This document shows, piece by piece, positions 49,077 through 56,951 of a DNA stretch of 64,000 nucleotides. The translations under genes and the position numbers were made by a program. Under the pieces are notes generated by a model that made no database searches, was not told where the DNA came from, and saw only the letters and a program-made list of their open reading frames with translations. Each line of letters starts with the position of its first letter. Positions within the stretch are counted from its first letter, which is position 1. The DNA is from CAIYRG01 sp964446945 (lineage in GTDB: Bacteria > Pseudomonadota > Alphaproteobacteria > Micropepsales > Micropepsaceae): the NCBI GenBank assembly GCA_964446945.1, contig CAYUQO010000008.1, positions 121,732 through 185,731 on the forward strand, in the 5' to 3' direction.

Positions 49077-50591
49077 CTAGCCCGCGTGGGCAATGCGGCG
49101 GTAAGAAATCGCTTCCGCGACATGGCTCCGGCCGACCCCTTCGGCGCCGGCAAGATCGGCAATGGTGCGCGCCACCCGCAGCACGCGGTGATAACCGCGG
49201 GCGGTCAGGCGAATGCGTTCGGCAGCATCCATCAGCAGTTTTTGTCCGGCGGAATCCGGTTTGGCGACACGATCGAGCAATTCGCCTTCGGCTTCCGCAT
49301 TGGTTCTGAGCCCTGCAGATTCATAGCGTTTGCGCTGAACGTCGCGCGCTCTTGCCACCCGGTCCGCAACTTCACTCGATCCTTCGGCCGGCGGCGGCAG
49401 CGAAAGATCGGCCGCCGAGACGCCCGGCACTTCGACATGAATATCGATGCGGTCGAGCAGCGGACCGGACAACCGCGCCTGATAATCCTGGGCGCATTTT
49501 GGCGCGCGGCCGCAGGACTGCGCCGGGTCGGTGAGATAGCCGCAGCGGCAGGGATTCATCGCCGCGACGAGTTGAAACCGCGCGGGATAGCGCACATGCG
49601 CATTGGCGCGCGCAATCACCGCCGACCCGGACTCGATGGGCTGTCGCAATGAATCCAACACGCCGCGTTGAAACTCCGGAAGCTCATCCAGGAACAGCAC
49701 GCCCAAATGCGCCAGGCTGACCTCGCCGGGTTTGACTTTGAGCCCGCCCCCGACCAGCGCGGCCATGGACGCGGAGTGATGCGGCGAACGGAATGGACGC
49801 ACGCGCGAGATGGTGCCGTCTGGCAATTCGCCGGCGAGGCTCTGCACCATTGAAACTTCCAGTGCCTCGCGCGCGTCGAGCGGCGGCAATAGTCCGGGCA
49901 GCCGGCTGGCCAGCATCGACTTGCCTGCTCCGGGCGGACCGATCATCAGCATATTGTGGCCGCCGGCTGCTGCGATCTCGAGCGCGCGCTTCGCGGTCTC
50001 CTGACCTTTGACATCTTTCAGGTCCGGAATGCTGACAGAGCCGCCGGCCAGCCGTGCTTCCGGCACAGCCAGTACCTGAATGCCCTTGATATGATTGACG
50101 AGCGCGATCACCGACGGCGCGGCAATGATTTCCAGCTCTCCCGCCCAGGCAGCTTCGGAGCCGCAGGCGGCGGGGCAGATGAATCCACGGCCCGACTCTG
50201 CGGCGCGCAGGGCCGCCGGCAGAATTCCGGCGACAGAGGTGATCTGGCCATCGAGCGACAACTCGCCCATCGCGACATAGCCCGCCATTTCGCTCGCCGG
50301 CAGAACGCCCATGCCGGAAAGCAAGGCGAGCGCGATCGGCAGATCGTAATGGCTGCCTTCCTTCGGCATGTCGGCCGGTGCAAGATTTACCGTGATGCGG
50401 GTATAGGGCAGCGCGAGGCCGATCGCCGATAGTGCGGCGCGCACGCGCTCACGCGATTCTCCGACCGCCTTGTCGGCCAGACCGACAATATTGAAATCGG
50501 GTTTACCGCCATCCGCAATGTGAACCTGAACATCGACTTCGCGGGCTTCAATGCCTTCGAAGGCGACGCTGTAAAGATGCGCGGTACTCAT
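49077..50591 (-). CDS. comM: YifB/ComM-family Mg-chelatase-like AAA+ ATPase
   Basis: A 504-residue protein starting at ATG 50591 behind GGAGGGG. The N-domain has the Lon-protease-like fold (GLADKAVGESRERVRAALSA). The AAA core follows: Walker A G-P-P-G-A-G-K-S (~210), the family text RPFRSPHHSASMAALVGGG and Walker B VLFLDELPEF. A C-terminal helical domain closes it. ComM is a branch-migration helicase that helps integrate incoming DNA in natural transformation. No other competence gene lies in the window. Confidence 0.94.
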   Translation of the reverse strand: MSTAHLYSVAFEGIEAREVDVQVHIADGGKPDFNIVGLADKAVGESRERVRAALSAIGLALPYTRITVNLAPADMPKEGSHYDLPIALALLSGMGVLPASEMAGYVAMGELSLDGQITSVAGILPAALRAAESGRGFICPAACGSEAAWAGELEIIAAPSVIALVNHIKGIQVLAVPEARLAGGSVSIPDLKDVKGQETAKRALEIAAAGGHNMLMIGPPGAGKSMLASRLPGLLPPLDAREALEVSMVQSLAGELPDGTISRVRPFRSPHHSASMAALVGGGLKVKPGEVSLAHLGVLFLDELPEFQRGVLDSLRQPIESGSAVIARANAHVRYPARFQLVAAMNPCRCGYLTDPAQSCGRAPKCAQDYQARLSGPLLDRIDIHVEVPGVSAADLSLPPPAEGSSEVADRVARARDVQRKRYESAGLRTNAEAEGELLDRVAKPDSAGQKLLMDAAERIRLTARGYHRVLRVARTIADLAGAEGVGRSHVAEAISYRRIAHAG

Positions 50592-50708
50592 CACCCCTCC
50601 CGGAACACCTGCGATTAGACATACGGGCCCGCCGCCCCGCAAGTCTCAGGCGTGAAGTCCTCCTGCGAAAAATGTAAAGTGGCGTCTGAAATCGGAAGGC
50701 GTCGGGCA

Positions 50709-51680
50709 ATGAAATCCCTCAACTCCAGTCTGCTCGCAGCGGCAGCGTTCCTCGCCACCGTCACGCCCGCGGCGGCACAGACGCCTGCTCCAGCAATCGG
50801 CGACTACATCCGCGCAGCCAAACCGGCCGCCGGCACTGATTGGGCGGGGACGTTCCTTCGCCTGTGCATTCCCGGTGCGGCGGCGCCCGCGGCTGCTGGT
50901 CCGCGAGTCATTCCGGCGCGGGAGACCTGGTACGCCGAACCCGCAAAAGTCGCCGACAATCTTTATTTCCTCGGTACGAAAATCCACAGCTCCTGGGCCA
51001 TCACCGGCAGCGAGGGCACAATCATCATTGAAGCGCTGTATGATTATGCCGCGCGGGATGAAATTCTCGGCGGCATCAAGAAGCTTGGCCTCGATCCGAG
51101 CCGGGTCAAATATGTCATTCTTTCGCACGCGCACGCCGACCACGATGGCGGCGCGAAGCTGCTTCAGGATTCATTTTCCGGAGCGCATCTGATTTACGGC
51201 GCCGAAGACTGGGATGCGGTCGACCGGTCGACCAATCACGCCGGTGGAAAGCCGAAGCACGACATGGTCGGCGCCGACGGAATGAAAGTCTCTGTCGGTG
51301 ATGCTTCGGTGCAGATCGTCACGATGCCGGGTCACACGCCGGGCACGCTGTCCTTCTTGTTCGAGGTGCGTGATCACGGAAAACCGTTGCGCGTCGCCTA
51401 TGTCGGGGGGACCGCGATCCCGTTCAATGCCAGCCAGGCGTTCTATGACGTATATATCGCTTCTTCGAGAAAGATGGCGAAAGCCGCGGCTGCTTTTGGC
51501 GCAACGGTGCTGATGTCGAACCACTCGGAATTCGACAATGCTTTCCTGAAGGCGCACACGGCGGCAAATCGCGTCGCCGGCGAAGCCAATCCGTTCGATG
51601 TCGGCAGCGATGCGGTTGCGCGCTATTTCAGTGTGGTGGACAACTGCGCCACGGCGACGAAGCTCCGCGCCGCCCGCTAA
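50709..51680 (+). CDS. Exported MBL-fold hydrolase resembling subclass B3
   Basis: A 323-residue protein starting at ATG 50709; signal peptide MKSLNSSLLAAAAFLATVTP. Metal ligands: S-H-A-H-A-D-H-D-G-G, then His in M-P-G-H-T-P-G and His in M-S-N-H-S-E-F-D-N. This three-part pattern, with N-L-Y-F-L-G-T-K-I-H-S-S-W-A-I-T-G, is that of B3-like enzymes. The loop text is degenerate compared with proven B3 beta-lactamases, so beta-lactam hydrolysis is possible but unproven. Single gene, divergent from comM. Confidence 0.85.
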   Translation: MKSLNSSLLAAAAFLATVTPAAAQTPAPAIGDYIRAAKPAAGTDWAGTFLRLCIPGAAAPAAAGPRVIPARETWYAEPAKVADNLYFLGTKIHSSWAITGSEGTIIIEALYDYAARDEILGGIKKLGLDPSRVKYVILSHAHADHDGGAKLLQDSFSGAHLIYGAEDWDAVDRSTNHAGGKPKHDMVGADGMKVSVGDASVQIVTMPGHTPGTLSFLFEVRDHGKPLRVAYVGGTAIPFNASQAFYDVYIASSRKMAKAAAAFGATVLMSNHSEFDNAFLKAHTAANRVAGEANPFDVGSDAVARYFSVVDNCATATKLRAAR

Positions 51681-51778
51681 AGCAGCTTGTGATCGTTTGA
51701 GATTTTCCTCTCCTCCAGCGTCGAGCGCCTCGCGTGCCAACGGAGCAGAAGCGCAAGGGAACGCATCTGCCGCTTTTT

Positions 51779-51846
51779 CCGCCTCCCCCTTGACGGGAGG
51801 CACGCGAATTCCACTTCGGAATTCGCGGGTGGGGGAGATTGCTAGA
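51779..51846. repeat. Short dispersed hairpin repeat (GTGGGGGA type)
   Basis: CCGCCTCCCCCTTGACGGGA, then GGCA, a 10-base hairpin CGCGAATTCC-acttc-GGAATTCGCG (51803-51827), then GGTGGGGGA. The reverse complement of 55386-55440 has the same frame with a different hairpin. Confidence 0.75.
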
Positions 51847-51863
51847 TTGAATCGCCCGGTGAA

Positions 51864-52421
51864 CTAGACGGCCTCTACTCCCGACACCTCGGGAATGTAG
51901 TGCCGCAGCATGTTCTCGATGCCGTTGCGCAGCGTGATGGTCGAAGACGGACAGCCGGAGCAGCTCCCCTGCAAATGCAGGAACACAGTGCCCGAACCGC
52001 TGTCGAAGCCCTTGAAGATGATGTCGCCACCATCGGAAGCGACTGCGGGACGCACGCGCGTCTCGAGCAGCTCTTTGATCTGCGCGACGACCTCGGCGTC
52101 TTCGCCTTCATAGACAGGTTCGTCTTCGCCAGGTGCTTCGCTCTCGAACAGCGGTAAGCCGCGGGTGAAGTGCTCCATGATCGCGCCCAGCACCGCTGGC
52201 TTCAGATGCCGCCAGTCGCCGTCGCGCTTGGTCACGCTGATGAAGTCCGAGCCGAAGAACACGCGGTCCACTTCGGGGATGCTGAACAGGCGGGAGGCCA
52301 GCGGCGAGCGCTGCCCGGCTTCGGCATTGGGGAAATCGGCGGTGCCTTCCGGCATCACCTGCCGGCCGGGAATGAACTTCAGCGTGGCCGGATTGGGAGT
52401 GGTTTCGGTCTGGATGAACAT
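51864..52421 (-). CDS. nfuA: NifU/Nfu-type iron-sulfur cluster carrier
   Basis: A 185-residue protein: an Nfu N-terminal domain (MFIQTETTPNPATLKFIPGR, ~1-90) and a NifU C-terminal domain (~110-180) with cluster ligands C-S-G-C in LQGSCSGCPSSTITL. It carries 4Fe-4S clusters to target enzymes. Start ATG 52421. This two-domain form is the usual alphaproteobacterial and mitochondrial NFU type. Confidence 0.95.
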   Translation of the reverse strand: MFIQTETTPNPATLKFIPGRQVMPEGTADFPNAEAGQRSPLASRLFSIPEVDRVFFGSDFISVTKRDGDWRHLKPAVLGAIMEHFTRGLPLFESEAPGEDEPVYEGEDAEVVAQIKELLETRVRPAVASDGGDIIFKGFDSGSGTVFLHLQGSCSGCPSSTITLRNGIENMLRHYIPEVSGVEAV

Positions 52422-52492
52422 GGCCCTGATATTGCGCGCAGAACCCCATTATGCCAGAGTGAACAAAACAAGAACATTGGGCAGAGGCTAGC

Positions 52493-52726
52493 ATGGCTCC
52501 GCGCATAAAACAGCCGAAGCTACGCATGGTTTGTTCGAACTGCGGCTCCAAACGGGTGCGGCGTGATGCGTATGCCGAATGGGACGTGCGGAGCCAGAAG
52601 TGGGTACTACAGAATGTCTTCGATTTTGCCGTCTGCGAGAGCGACGAATGCGATGGCAACCAGACAAGAATTGATGAGGTGCCCATGTCGCGTAAGCGCA
52701 AGAAGACACGGTCAGTTGTCCCGTGA
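52493..52726 (+). CDS. Small zinc-ribbon protein, unknown function
   Basis: A 77-residue protein starting at ATG 52493. One C-S-N-C (residues 14-17) and a second pair of Cys (V-C-E-S-D-E-C) frame the text VRRDAYAEWDVRSQKWVLQN. This looks like a zinc ribbon. Similar short proteins are common in alphaproteobacteria, with no known role. Basic C-terminus. It converges with the DpnI-like gene. Confidence 0.75.
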   Translation: MAPRIKQPKLRMVCSNCGSKRVRRDAYAEWDVRSQKWVLQNVFDFAVCESDECDGNQTRIDEVPMSRKRKKTRSVVP

Positions 52727-52737
52727 CCAATTACCAG

Positions 52738-53508
52738 TCACTGAGCGGCGCATAGCCTATACTGTCCTCGCGATGTGAATTCGAGGTAACCGCGATCGCG
52801 TAAAAACTGCAGTTGCTGCCGAATTTTTGGCTTCACGTGTTTGTTGTGCGGAAACAGCCGGGATAGTTCGGCTTCGAACTCATAGACTTCATTGAGTTCG
52901 CACGTGCGGTTTCTAAACCTGTCGAGGCGCCTCATCACCTCTATCAACCAGCCACGAGCCTCCTTCGCTGCGTTCCTCAGAAACAGTGTTCGCTGCCACT
53001 CGGACAGCACAGATTTTTTCGGCAACACCGAACCGTCGCGGACGAAGTACACCTTGCCGGCAGCGGGAAGCTGACTGAGCAAGATGTTACAGCCTATCCA
53101 TCCAGCCCGACGGGCAGTTTCTTTAAGAGGTTTTCGACACTCAATGATTCCCGGAACGAAGAATTGCTTCGGGACAACAAAGAAATTTCTGACTTGCAGA
53201 TGGCCCAAATCGTAGTTGAGCAGCATCAGGTTGGGATTGTTCTGCGCCGCGAGACGCGCCCGCATAGTCTCATATGCGCCGTCAACCGCCTTGGCGCCGA
53301 ATCTGCTTTTGCTCGATTTCAATTCGTACTCTTCGCCGCAGCCGCGGCAGACGAAATCCGCAACCGGCTGATTATTTGGGAATCGCTTGATTCCGTCACC
53401 ACAGCCCGGACAGAAGGCGGACCGGCCAACCCAATCTTCGGTGAGAATTCGGGCGTTTTGAGACGCGCTCGTATGGATTGACTGCGAAGTGTCGAGATGC
53501 AGGTTCAT
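52738..53508 (-). CDS. DpnI-family methyl-directed restriction endonuclease
   Basis: A 256-residue protein that matches DpnI along its whole length. Shared text is A-R-I-L-T-E-D-W-V near residue 19, zinc Cys pairs C33/C36 and C54/C57, the catalytic P-V-A-D-F...E-L-K (Asp51, Glu62, Lys64), D-G-A-Y and N-N-P-N, the string RRAGWIGCNILLSQLP, and a C-terminal winged helix (KIRQQLQFLRDRGYLEFTSR). DpnI cuts GATC only when the A is methylated. No methyltransferase is next to it. GC is visibly lower: bases 53101-53220 hold 56 G/C in 120, against 42 in 60 for 54901-54960, which suggests transfer. Confidence 0.93.
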   Translation of the reverse strand: MNLHLDTSQSIHTSASQNARILTEDWVGRSAFCPGCGDGIKRFPNNQPVADFVCRGCGEEYELKSSKSRFGAKAVDGAYETMRARLAAQNNPNLMLLNYDLGHLQVRNFFVVPKQFFVPGIIECRKPLKETARRAGWIGCNILLSQLPAAGKVYFVRDGSVLPKKSVLSEWQRTLFLRNAAKEARGWLIEVMRRLDRFRNRTCELNEVYEFEAELSRLFPHNKHVKPKIRQQLQFLRDRGYLEFTSRGQYRLCAAQ

Positions 53509-53521
53509 TGCGCTGACAAAA

Positions 53522-55288
53522 TCAGGAGCCGGTTTTCCGCTGGCCGACGGACGCTGCGGAGCGGCGATCTTCGCCGGGATCGACGTGGAAATCGATCACG
53601 CAGACGCCGCCGGATTTCAGCACGCCAACGCCTTCGGAAATTGCTTTGGGCACATCATCTGCATTCGTCACCGCGCCGATGCCCACCGCACCCTGCGCCT
53701 GCGCCAGCTTCGCAATATCCGGCAGCGGATCGTCCAGGCGCAGCCCGATCCAGCGATTGTTCTCGTTCCGCCCGCGCCCCCGCGCGACATTTTCCTGATG
53801 CAGCTCGTCATTGAAATAGGAACGGTTGTTGTCGATCAGGACCAGCAGCGGAATGCGATGATGAACCGCGGTCCACAGGGCCGTCGCACCCATGCAGAAA
53901 TCGCCGTCGCCCAACACCGAAACCGCATAACGCCCGAGCTTTTGCAGCGCGACGGCCGCACCAACCGAAAGTCCGGGTCCTGAGCCGAGTCCGCCGCCGC
54001 CATCCTTGCCGAGATAAGACAGCGGTTGGGTGAAGGGCCAGATCTCGACCGGCCAGCCGCGATTGAGCAACGAGAACGTGACCTGCTCCGGATCGTCAAA
54101 ACTCCCGCGCAGCGCCGCCGCGATTCCGTGCAGCGTAACCGAGCGGTCATCCGATTTTGCTGCCGCTCCCGCGATGCGCTGCTTCCATGGCCGCTTCGGT
54201 CCGTTGCCGAGCGCCTGCAACAGCTCATCCACGACGGCATCTGAACCGCTGTCGAAGTAGATATCCGCGGGCGCGAGCGCCTGATATTCCATTCCGGCGC
54301 CGCGATGCAGATGCCGGTCGAGCGATGCCGCAATAATCTTCGCACGCGATTGCGGGCTCCCCGCCTGCTTCAAGGCGCCGCCGAGATCGACCCAGTCGAG
54401 CGACAGGATAACGTCGGCTTCGGCCATGACTTCGCGTGCCGAACGGGTCAATGCATTGAACGGCGGCACGACATGCGCGGGATGACTGGTCGGAAACATC
54501 GCGCCGGTTTTGAGATCGCTCATGACGCAGGCGCCCAACCGCTCGGCCAGCCTGAGCCGCGCCTGCCATGCGGCGGCGTCGCGCGATCCTCTGCCGAACA
54601 AAATCAGCGGACGTTCGGCGCGTGAGAGCATGTCAACGGCACGCGTGATATCCGACTGCGCCGGCCGCGGCGGTGACGGCGGCTGAAAGCGCGCGAGATC
54701 GGGCCAATCCGGTTCTCGTTCGAGCTTCGCTTCCTGCAAACCGGCATCGAGGCAAACATAAACCGGCCCGGTCGGCTGCGAACGCGTCAGCAGCCAGGCG
54801 CGCGTCATGGATTCCACCAGCGATTCCGGCGAGGACGGCTGATCGTCCCATTTGACGAAATTCCGCACCAGGCCACCCTGATCGCGCATGGTGTGAATCC
54901 AGTCGATCCAAGGCCGGCGCTTTTCAGCGGCGAGCGGCCCCGTCGCGCCCAACACCAGCACAGGCGCGCGGTCGCACCAGGCATTGAACATCGCCATCAT
55001 GCCATGCAGCAGCCCGACATTGGCGTGCAGCACGCAGGCCATCGGCTGTCCTGTCACGCGGGCATAACCATGCGCGATCGCCACCGAATGATCTTCATGC
55101 AGGCACAACAGAATGCCGGGCCGGTCATTGCCAAGATGATTGACAATGGAATCGTGCAATCCGCGATAGGACGCACCGGGATTGAGACTGACATACTCGC
55201 ATCCCATGCGGCGCAGCATCTCGGCGGCAATATCGCTGCCCCAGCGAATGTCGCGGTCCGGCGCACCTTCGGGTTTGTCGAGTCTCAT
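53522..55288 (-). CDS. Thiamine-diphosphate-dependent enzyme, acetolactate synthase-like
   Basis: A 588-residue three-domain ThDP enzyme. The catalytic Glu is Glu65 in LLCLHEDHSVAIAHGYARVT. The middle domain spans ~200-340. The ThDP/Mg motif is G-D-G-D-F-C-M-G...L-L-V-L-I-D-N-N (~460-490). It resembles acetolactate synthase, benzoylformate decarboxylase and related 2-keto-acid enzymes, but lacks context (no ilvN or ilvC nearby), so the substrate is open. It begins at ATG 55288. Confidence 0.88.
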   Translation of the reverse strand: MRLDKPEGAPDRDIRWGSDIAAEMLRRMGCEYVSLNPGASYRGLHDSIVNHLGNDRPGILLCLHEDHSVAIAHGYARVTGQPMACVLHANVGLLHGMMAMFNAWCDRAPVLVLGATGPLAAEKRRPWIDWIHTMRDQGGLVRNFVKWDDQPSSPESLVESMTRAWLLTRSQPTGPVYVCLDAGLQEAKLEREPDWPDLARFQPPSPPRPAQSDITRAVDMLSRAERPLILFGRGSRDAAAWQARLRLAERLGACVMSDLKTGAMFPTSHPAHVVPPFNALTRSAREVMAEADVILSLDWVDLGGALKQAGSPQSRAKIIAASLDRHLHRGAGMEYQALAPADIYFDSGSDAVVDELLQALGNGPKRPWKQRIAGAAAKSDDRSVTLHGIAAALRGSFDDPEQVTFSLLNRGWPVEIWPFTQPLSYLGKDGGGGLGSGPGLSVGAAVALQKLGRYAVSVLGDGDFCMGATALWTAVHHRIPLLVLIDNNRSYFNDELHQENVARGRGRNENNRWIGLRLDDPLPDIAKLAQAQGAVGIGAVTNADDVPKAISEGVGVLKSGGVCVIDFHVDPGEDRRSAASVGQRKTGS

Positions 55289-55332
55289 TCGTTAGCACTC
55301 TAGATAGCGAAAAGCTTGCAGTCGAATGTGAT

Positions 55333-55440
55333 CGAAATTTGCGGAGCAAATTTCGGTGGGGGAAATCGCGACGACGTCCCCCACCCGCACTTTGCGAACT
55401 GCAAAGTGCGTGCCTCCCCTCAAGGGGGAGGCGGAGTTAG
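55333..55440. repeat. Two head-to-head dispersed hairpin repeats
   Basis: Unit 1: CGAAATTTGC-gga-GCAAATTTCG (55333-55355) followed by GTGGGGGA. Unit 2, inverted: CCCCCAC, then CGCACTTTGC-gaact-GCAAAGTGCG (55386-55410), then TGCCTCCCCTCAAGGGGGAG. The arms differ in sequence but stay complementary, and the GTGGGGGA edge is conserved. Confidence 0.75.
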
Positions 55441-55460
55441 CATTGCAAGTTTTATCCTTC

Positions 55461-56420
55461 CTAGAATACGTCGCCCCAGTCTTTGCGGCGGTGCCGGCGG
55501 TATTCGGCAGGATCGCGCCGCGGAATGTCCACTTCTGATATGCCATTTTCCGTGCACAGGCGGAAGCGCGAGCCGGCTTTTGCCATCACAACCGGCGCGA
55601 TGATGCGCTGCGCCGCTGTTGTCAAAACGACGCCATCCCGCGCCGCTGCCACATAGGAGAATTTCTCGTCCTCGTACGGGACCTGTGCGTTCTTGGCGCG
55701 CATGTGATCGCGCGTGCGCGGCAGGCGCACCGCAAAATGGCACCAGTCGCCACCCGTCATGGGACATTGCACTTCGCCGGGACATGGAGCGGCGATCATC
55801 GCCTGCCCTTGCAGCAAAGTCTGCCGCGCATGCAGCACGCGCTGAAATCCCGCGGGTGTTCCGGGTTCGACAATCACCAGGATGCCGCGGCAGACGTCCC
55901 ACATTCGTGAGACGAATTCCCCGACGCGCGATTCCGCGATCTCGGACATGACATAACCGGCAATCACGAGATCGAAGCCGCGGTCGCCGGGTAATTCAGC
56001 CGTGACTTGCGCCTGCCGCAATGCAGAGTGCGGACTGGGGGCAGTGAGGGCGCGCGCAGCTTCGGCAAAATGCGCATTCTGATCCTGCATCACGATGGAT
56101 TCGATGTCCGGCCAGATCTCCATCGCGGCCCAGCTTGCCGTTCCTGGCCCGGCGCCGAAATCGAGAAGCGATCGTGGAGCGAATTCAGGAGCGCGAATTT
56201 GCACCGCGCTCAGTGCCGCGTAAGTTGCAGCGTAAGTCGCGGGCAGCCGCGCTGTCAGATGGGCGGCGACATCGCCATGATCCGAAACGGCACGCGACGA
56301 TCCACCTCCGCGGCGATAGCAAGCCGACTGTGCCGCCGCACGCTGCGCAATGTCCGGCCCGCGCGCTGTGCTGCAGAAATCCGCAATCGCGTCCTGCAAT
56401 GCAGGCGGCAAGCCGCTCAC
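55461..56420 (-). CDS. Rsm22-family methyltransferase-like protein
   Basis: A 319-residue protein with a SAM-binding fold (LLDFGAGPGTASWAAMEIWP at ~84-103). The Rsm22-specific Cys-rich region is APCPGEVQCPMTGGDWCHFA with R-L-P-R-T-R and H. Rsm22/METTL17 proteins assist small-ribosomal-subunit assembly and bind an iron-sulfur cluster through these Cys; bacterial members are annotated as small-subunit rRNA methyltransferases. Its ATG overlaps the stop of the universal stress gene (ATGA). Confidence 0.9.
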   Translation of the reverse strand: MSGLPPALQDAIADFCSTARGPDIAQRAAAQSACYRRGGGSSRAVSDHGDVAAHLTARLPATYAATYAALSAVQIRAPEFAPRSLLDFGAGPGTASWAAMEIWPDIESIVMQDQNAHFAEAARALTAPSPHSALRQAQVTAELPGDRGFDLVIAGYVMSEIAESRVGEFVSRMWDVCRGILVIVEPGTPAGFQRVLHARQTLLQGQAMIAAPCPGEVQCPMTGGDWCHFAVRLPRTRDHMRAKNAQVPYEDEKFSYVAAARDGVVLTTAAQRIIAPVVMAKAGSRFRLCTENGISEVDIPRRDPAEYRRHRRKDWGDVF

Positions 56421-56911
56421 GCCAGCGCGTCGACCTGTTCGTCGGTGAGATTGCCCGGCACCACCGTCACCGGAATGGGGTAGGCCGTGGCCGACGGGCT
56501 CGCAATCAGGGCCACCAGCGGCCCCGGGCCTTCCTTCGAAGTGCCTGCCGCCAACACCAGAATGGAAATCGCGCGATCATCCTTCAGGATTTCACGTATC
56601 TGCTCTGCGGGACGGCCTTCCTTCGTCACCAGTTCTGGCATCGAGCCGACGATTTCATTCACCGTTCTGGCCGCGTCGTGTAACGCCCGTTCCGCCTCCT
56701 GATGAGCCTCTTCGCGCATCAGCCGCTCCACGCCGGCCCATTGCTGAAAGTCAGCCGGCGGCACCACATAAAGCAGGGTCACGATCCCGCCGGTGTGCTG
56801 TGCCCGCCTTGCTGCAAAACGCAAGGCCACACGGCATTCCGGTGTCTGGTCGACGACGACCAGAAATTTGCGCCGGTGGGGCGGGATAAATGGGCGCTCG
56901 TTTTCGTCCAT
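56417..56911 (-). CDS. Universal stress protein
   Basis: A 164-residue protein starting at ATG 56911 (an in-frame ATG at 56938 adds nine residues). Usp fold: KFLVVVDQTPECRVALRFAA (~14-33), VTLLYVVPPADFQQW, a regulatory helix (EEAHQEAERALHDAARTVNE) and the tail DDRAISILVLAAGTSKEGPG. It lacks the usual G-x-x-G-x-x-x-x-x-x-x-x-x-G-S/T ATP loop in its strict form, so it may not bind ATP. Coupled to the rsm22 gene. Confidence 0.87.
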   Translation of the reverse strand: MDENERPFIPPHRRKFLVVVDQTPECRVALRFAARRAQHTGGIVTLLYVVPPADFQQWAGVERLMREEAHQEAERALHDAARTVNEIVGSMPELVTKEGRPAEQIREILKDDRAISILVLAAGTSKEGPGPLVALIASPSATAYPIPVTVVPGNLTDEQVDALA

Positions 56912-56951
56912 TTTTGACTTTTGCGCCCTTGCACCCATGACCGCAAGGTGG

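Noticed and set aside
52738..53508. A complete restriction-modification system
   Set aside because: No methyltransferase lies within the neighbouring genes; DpnI-type enzymes cut methylated DNA and need none.
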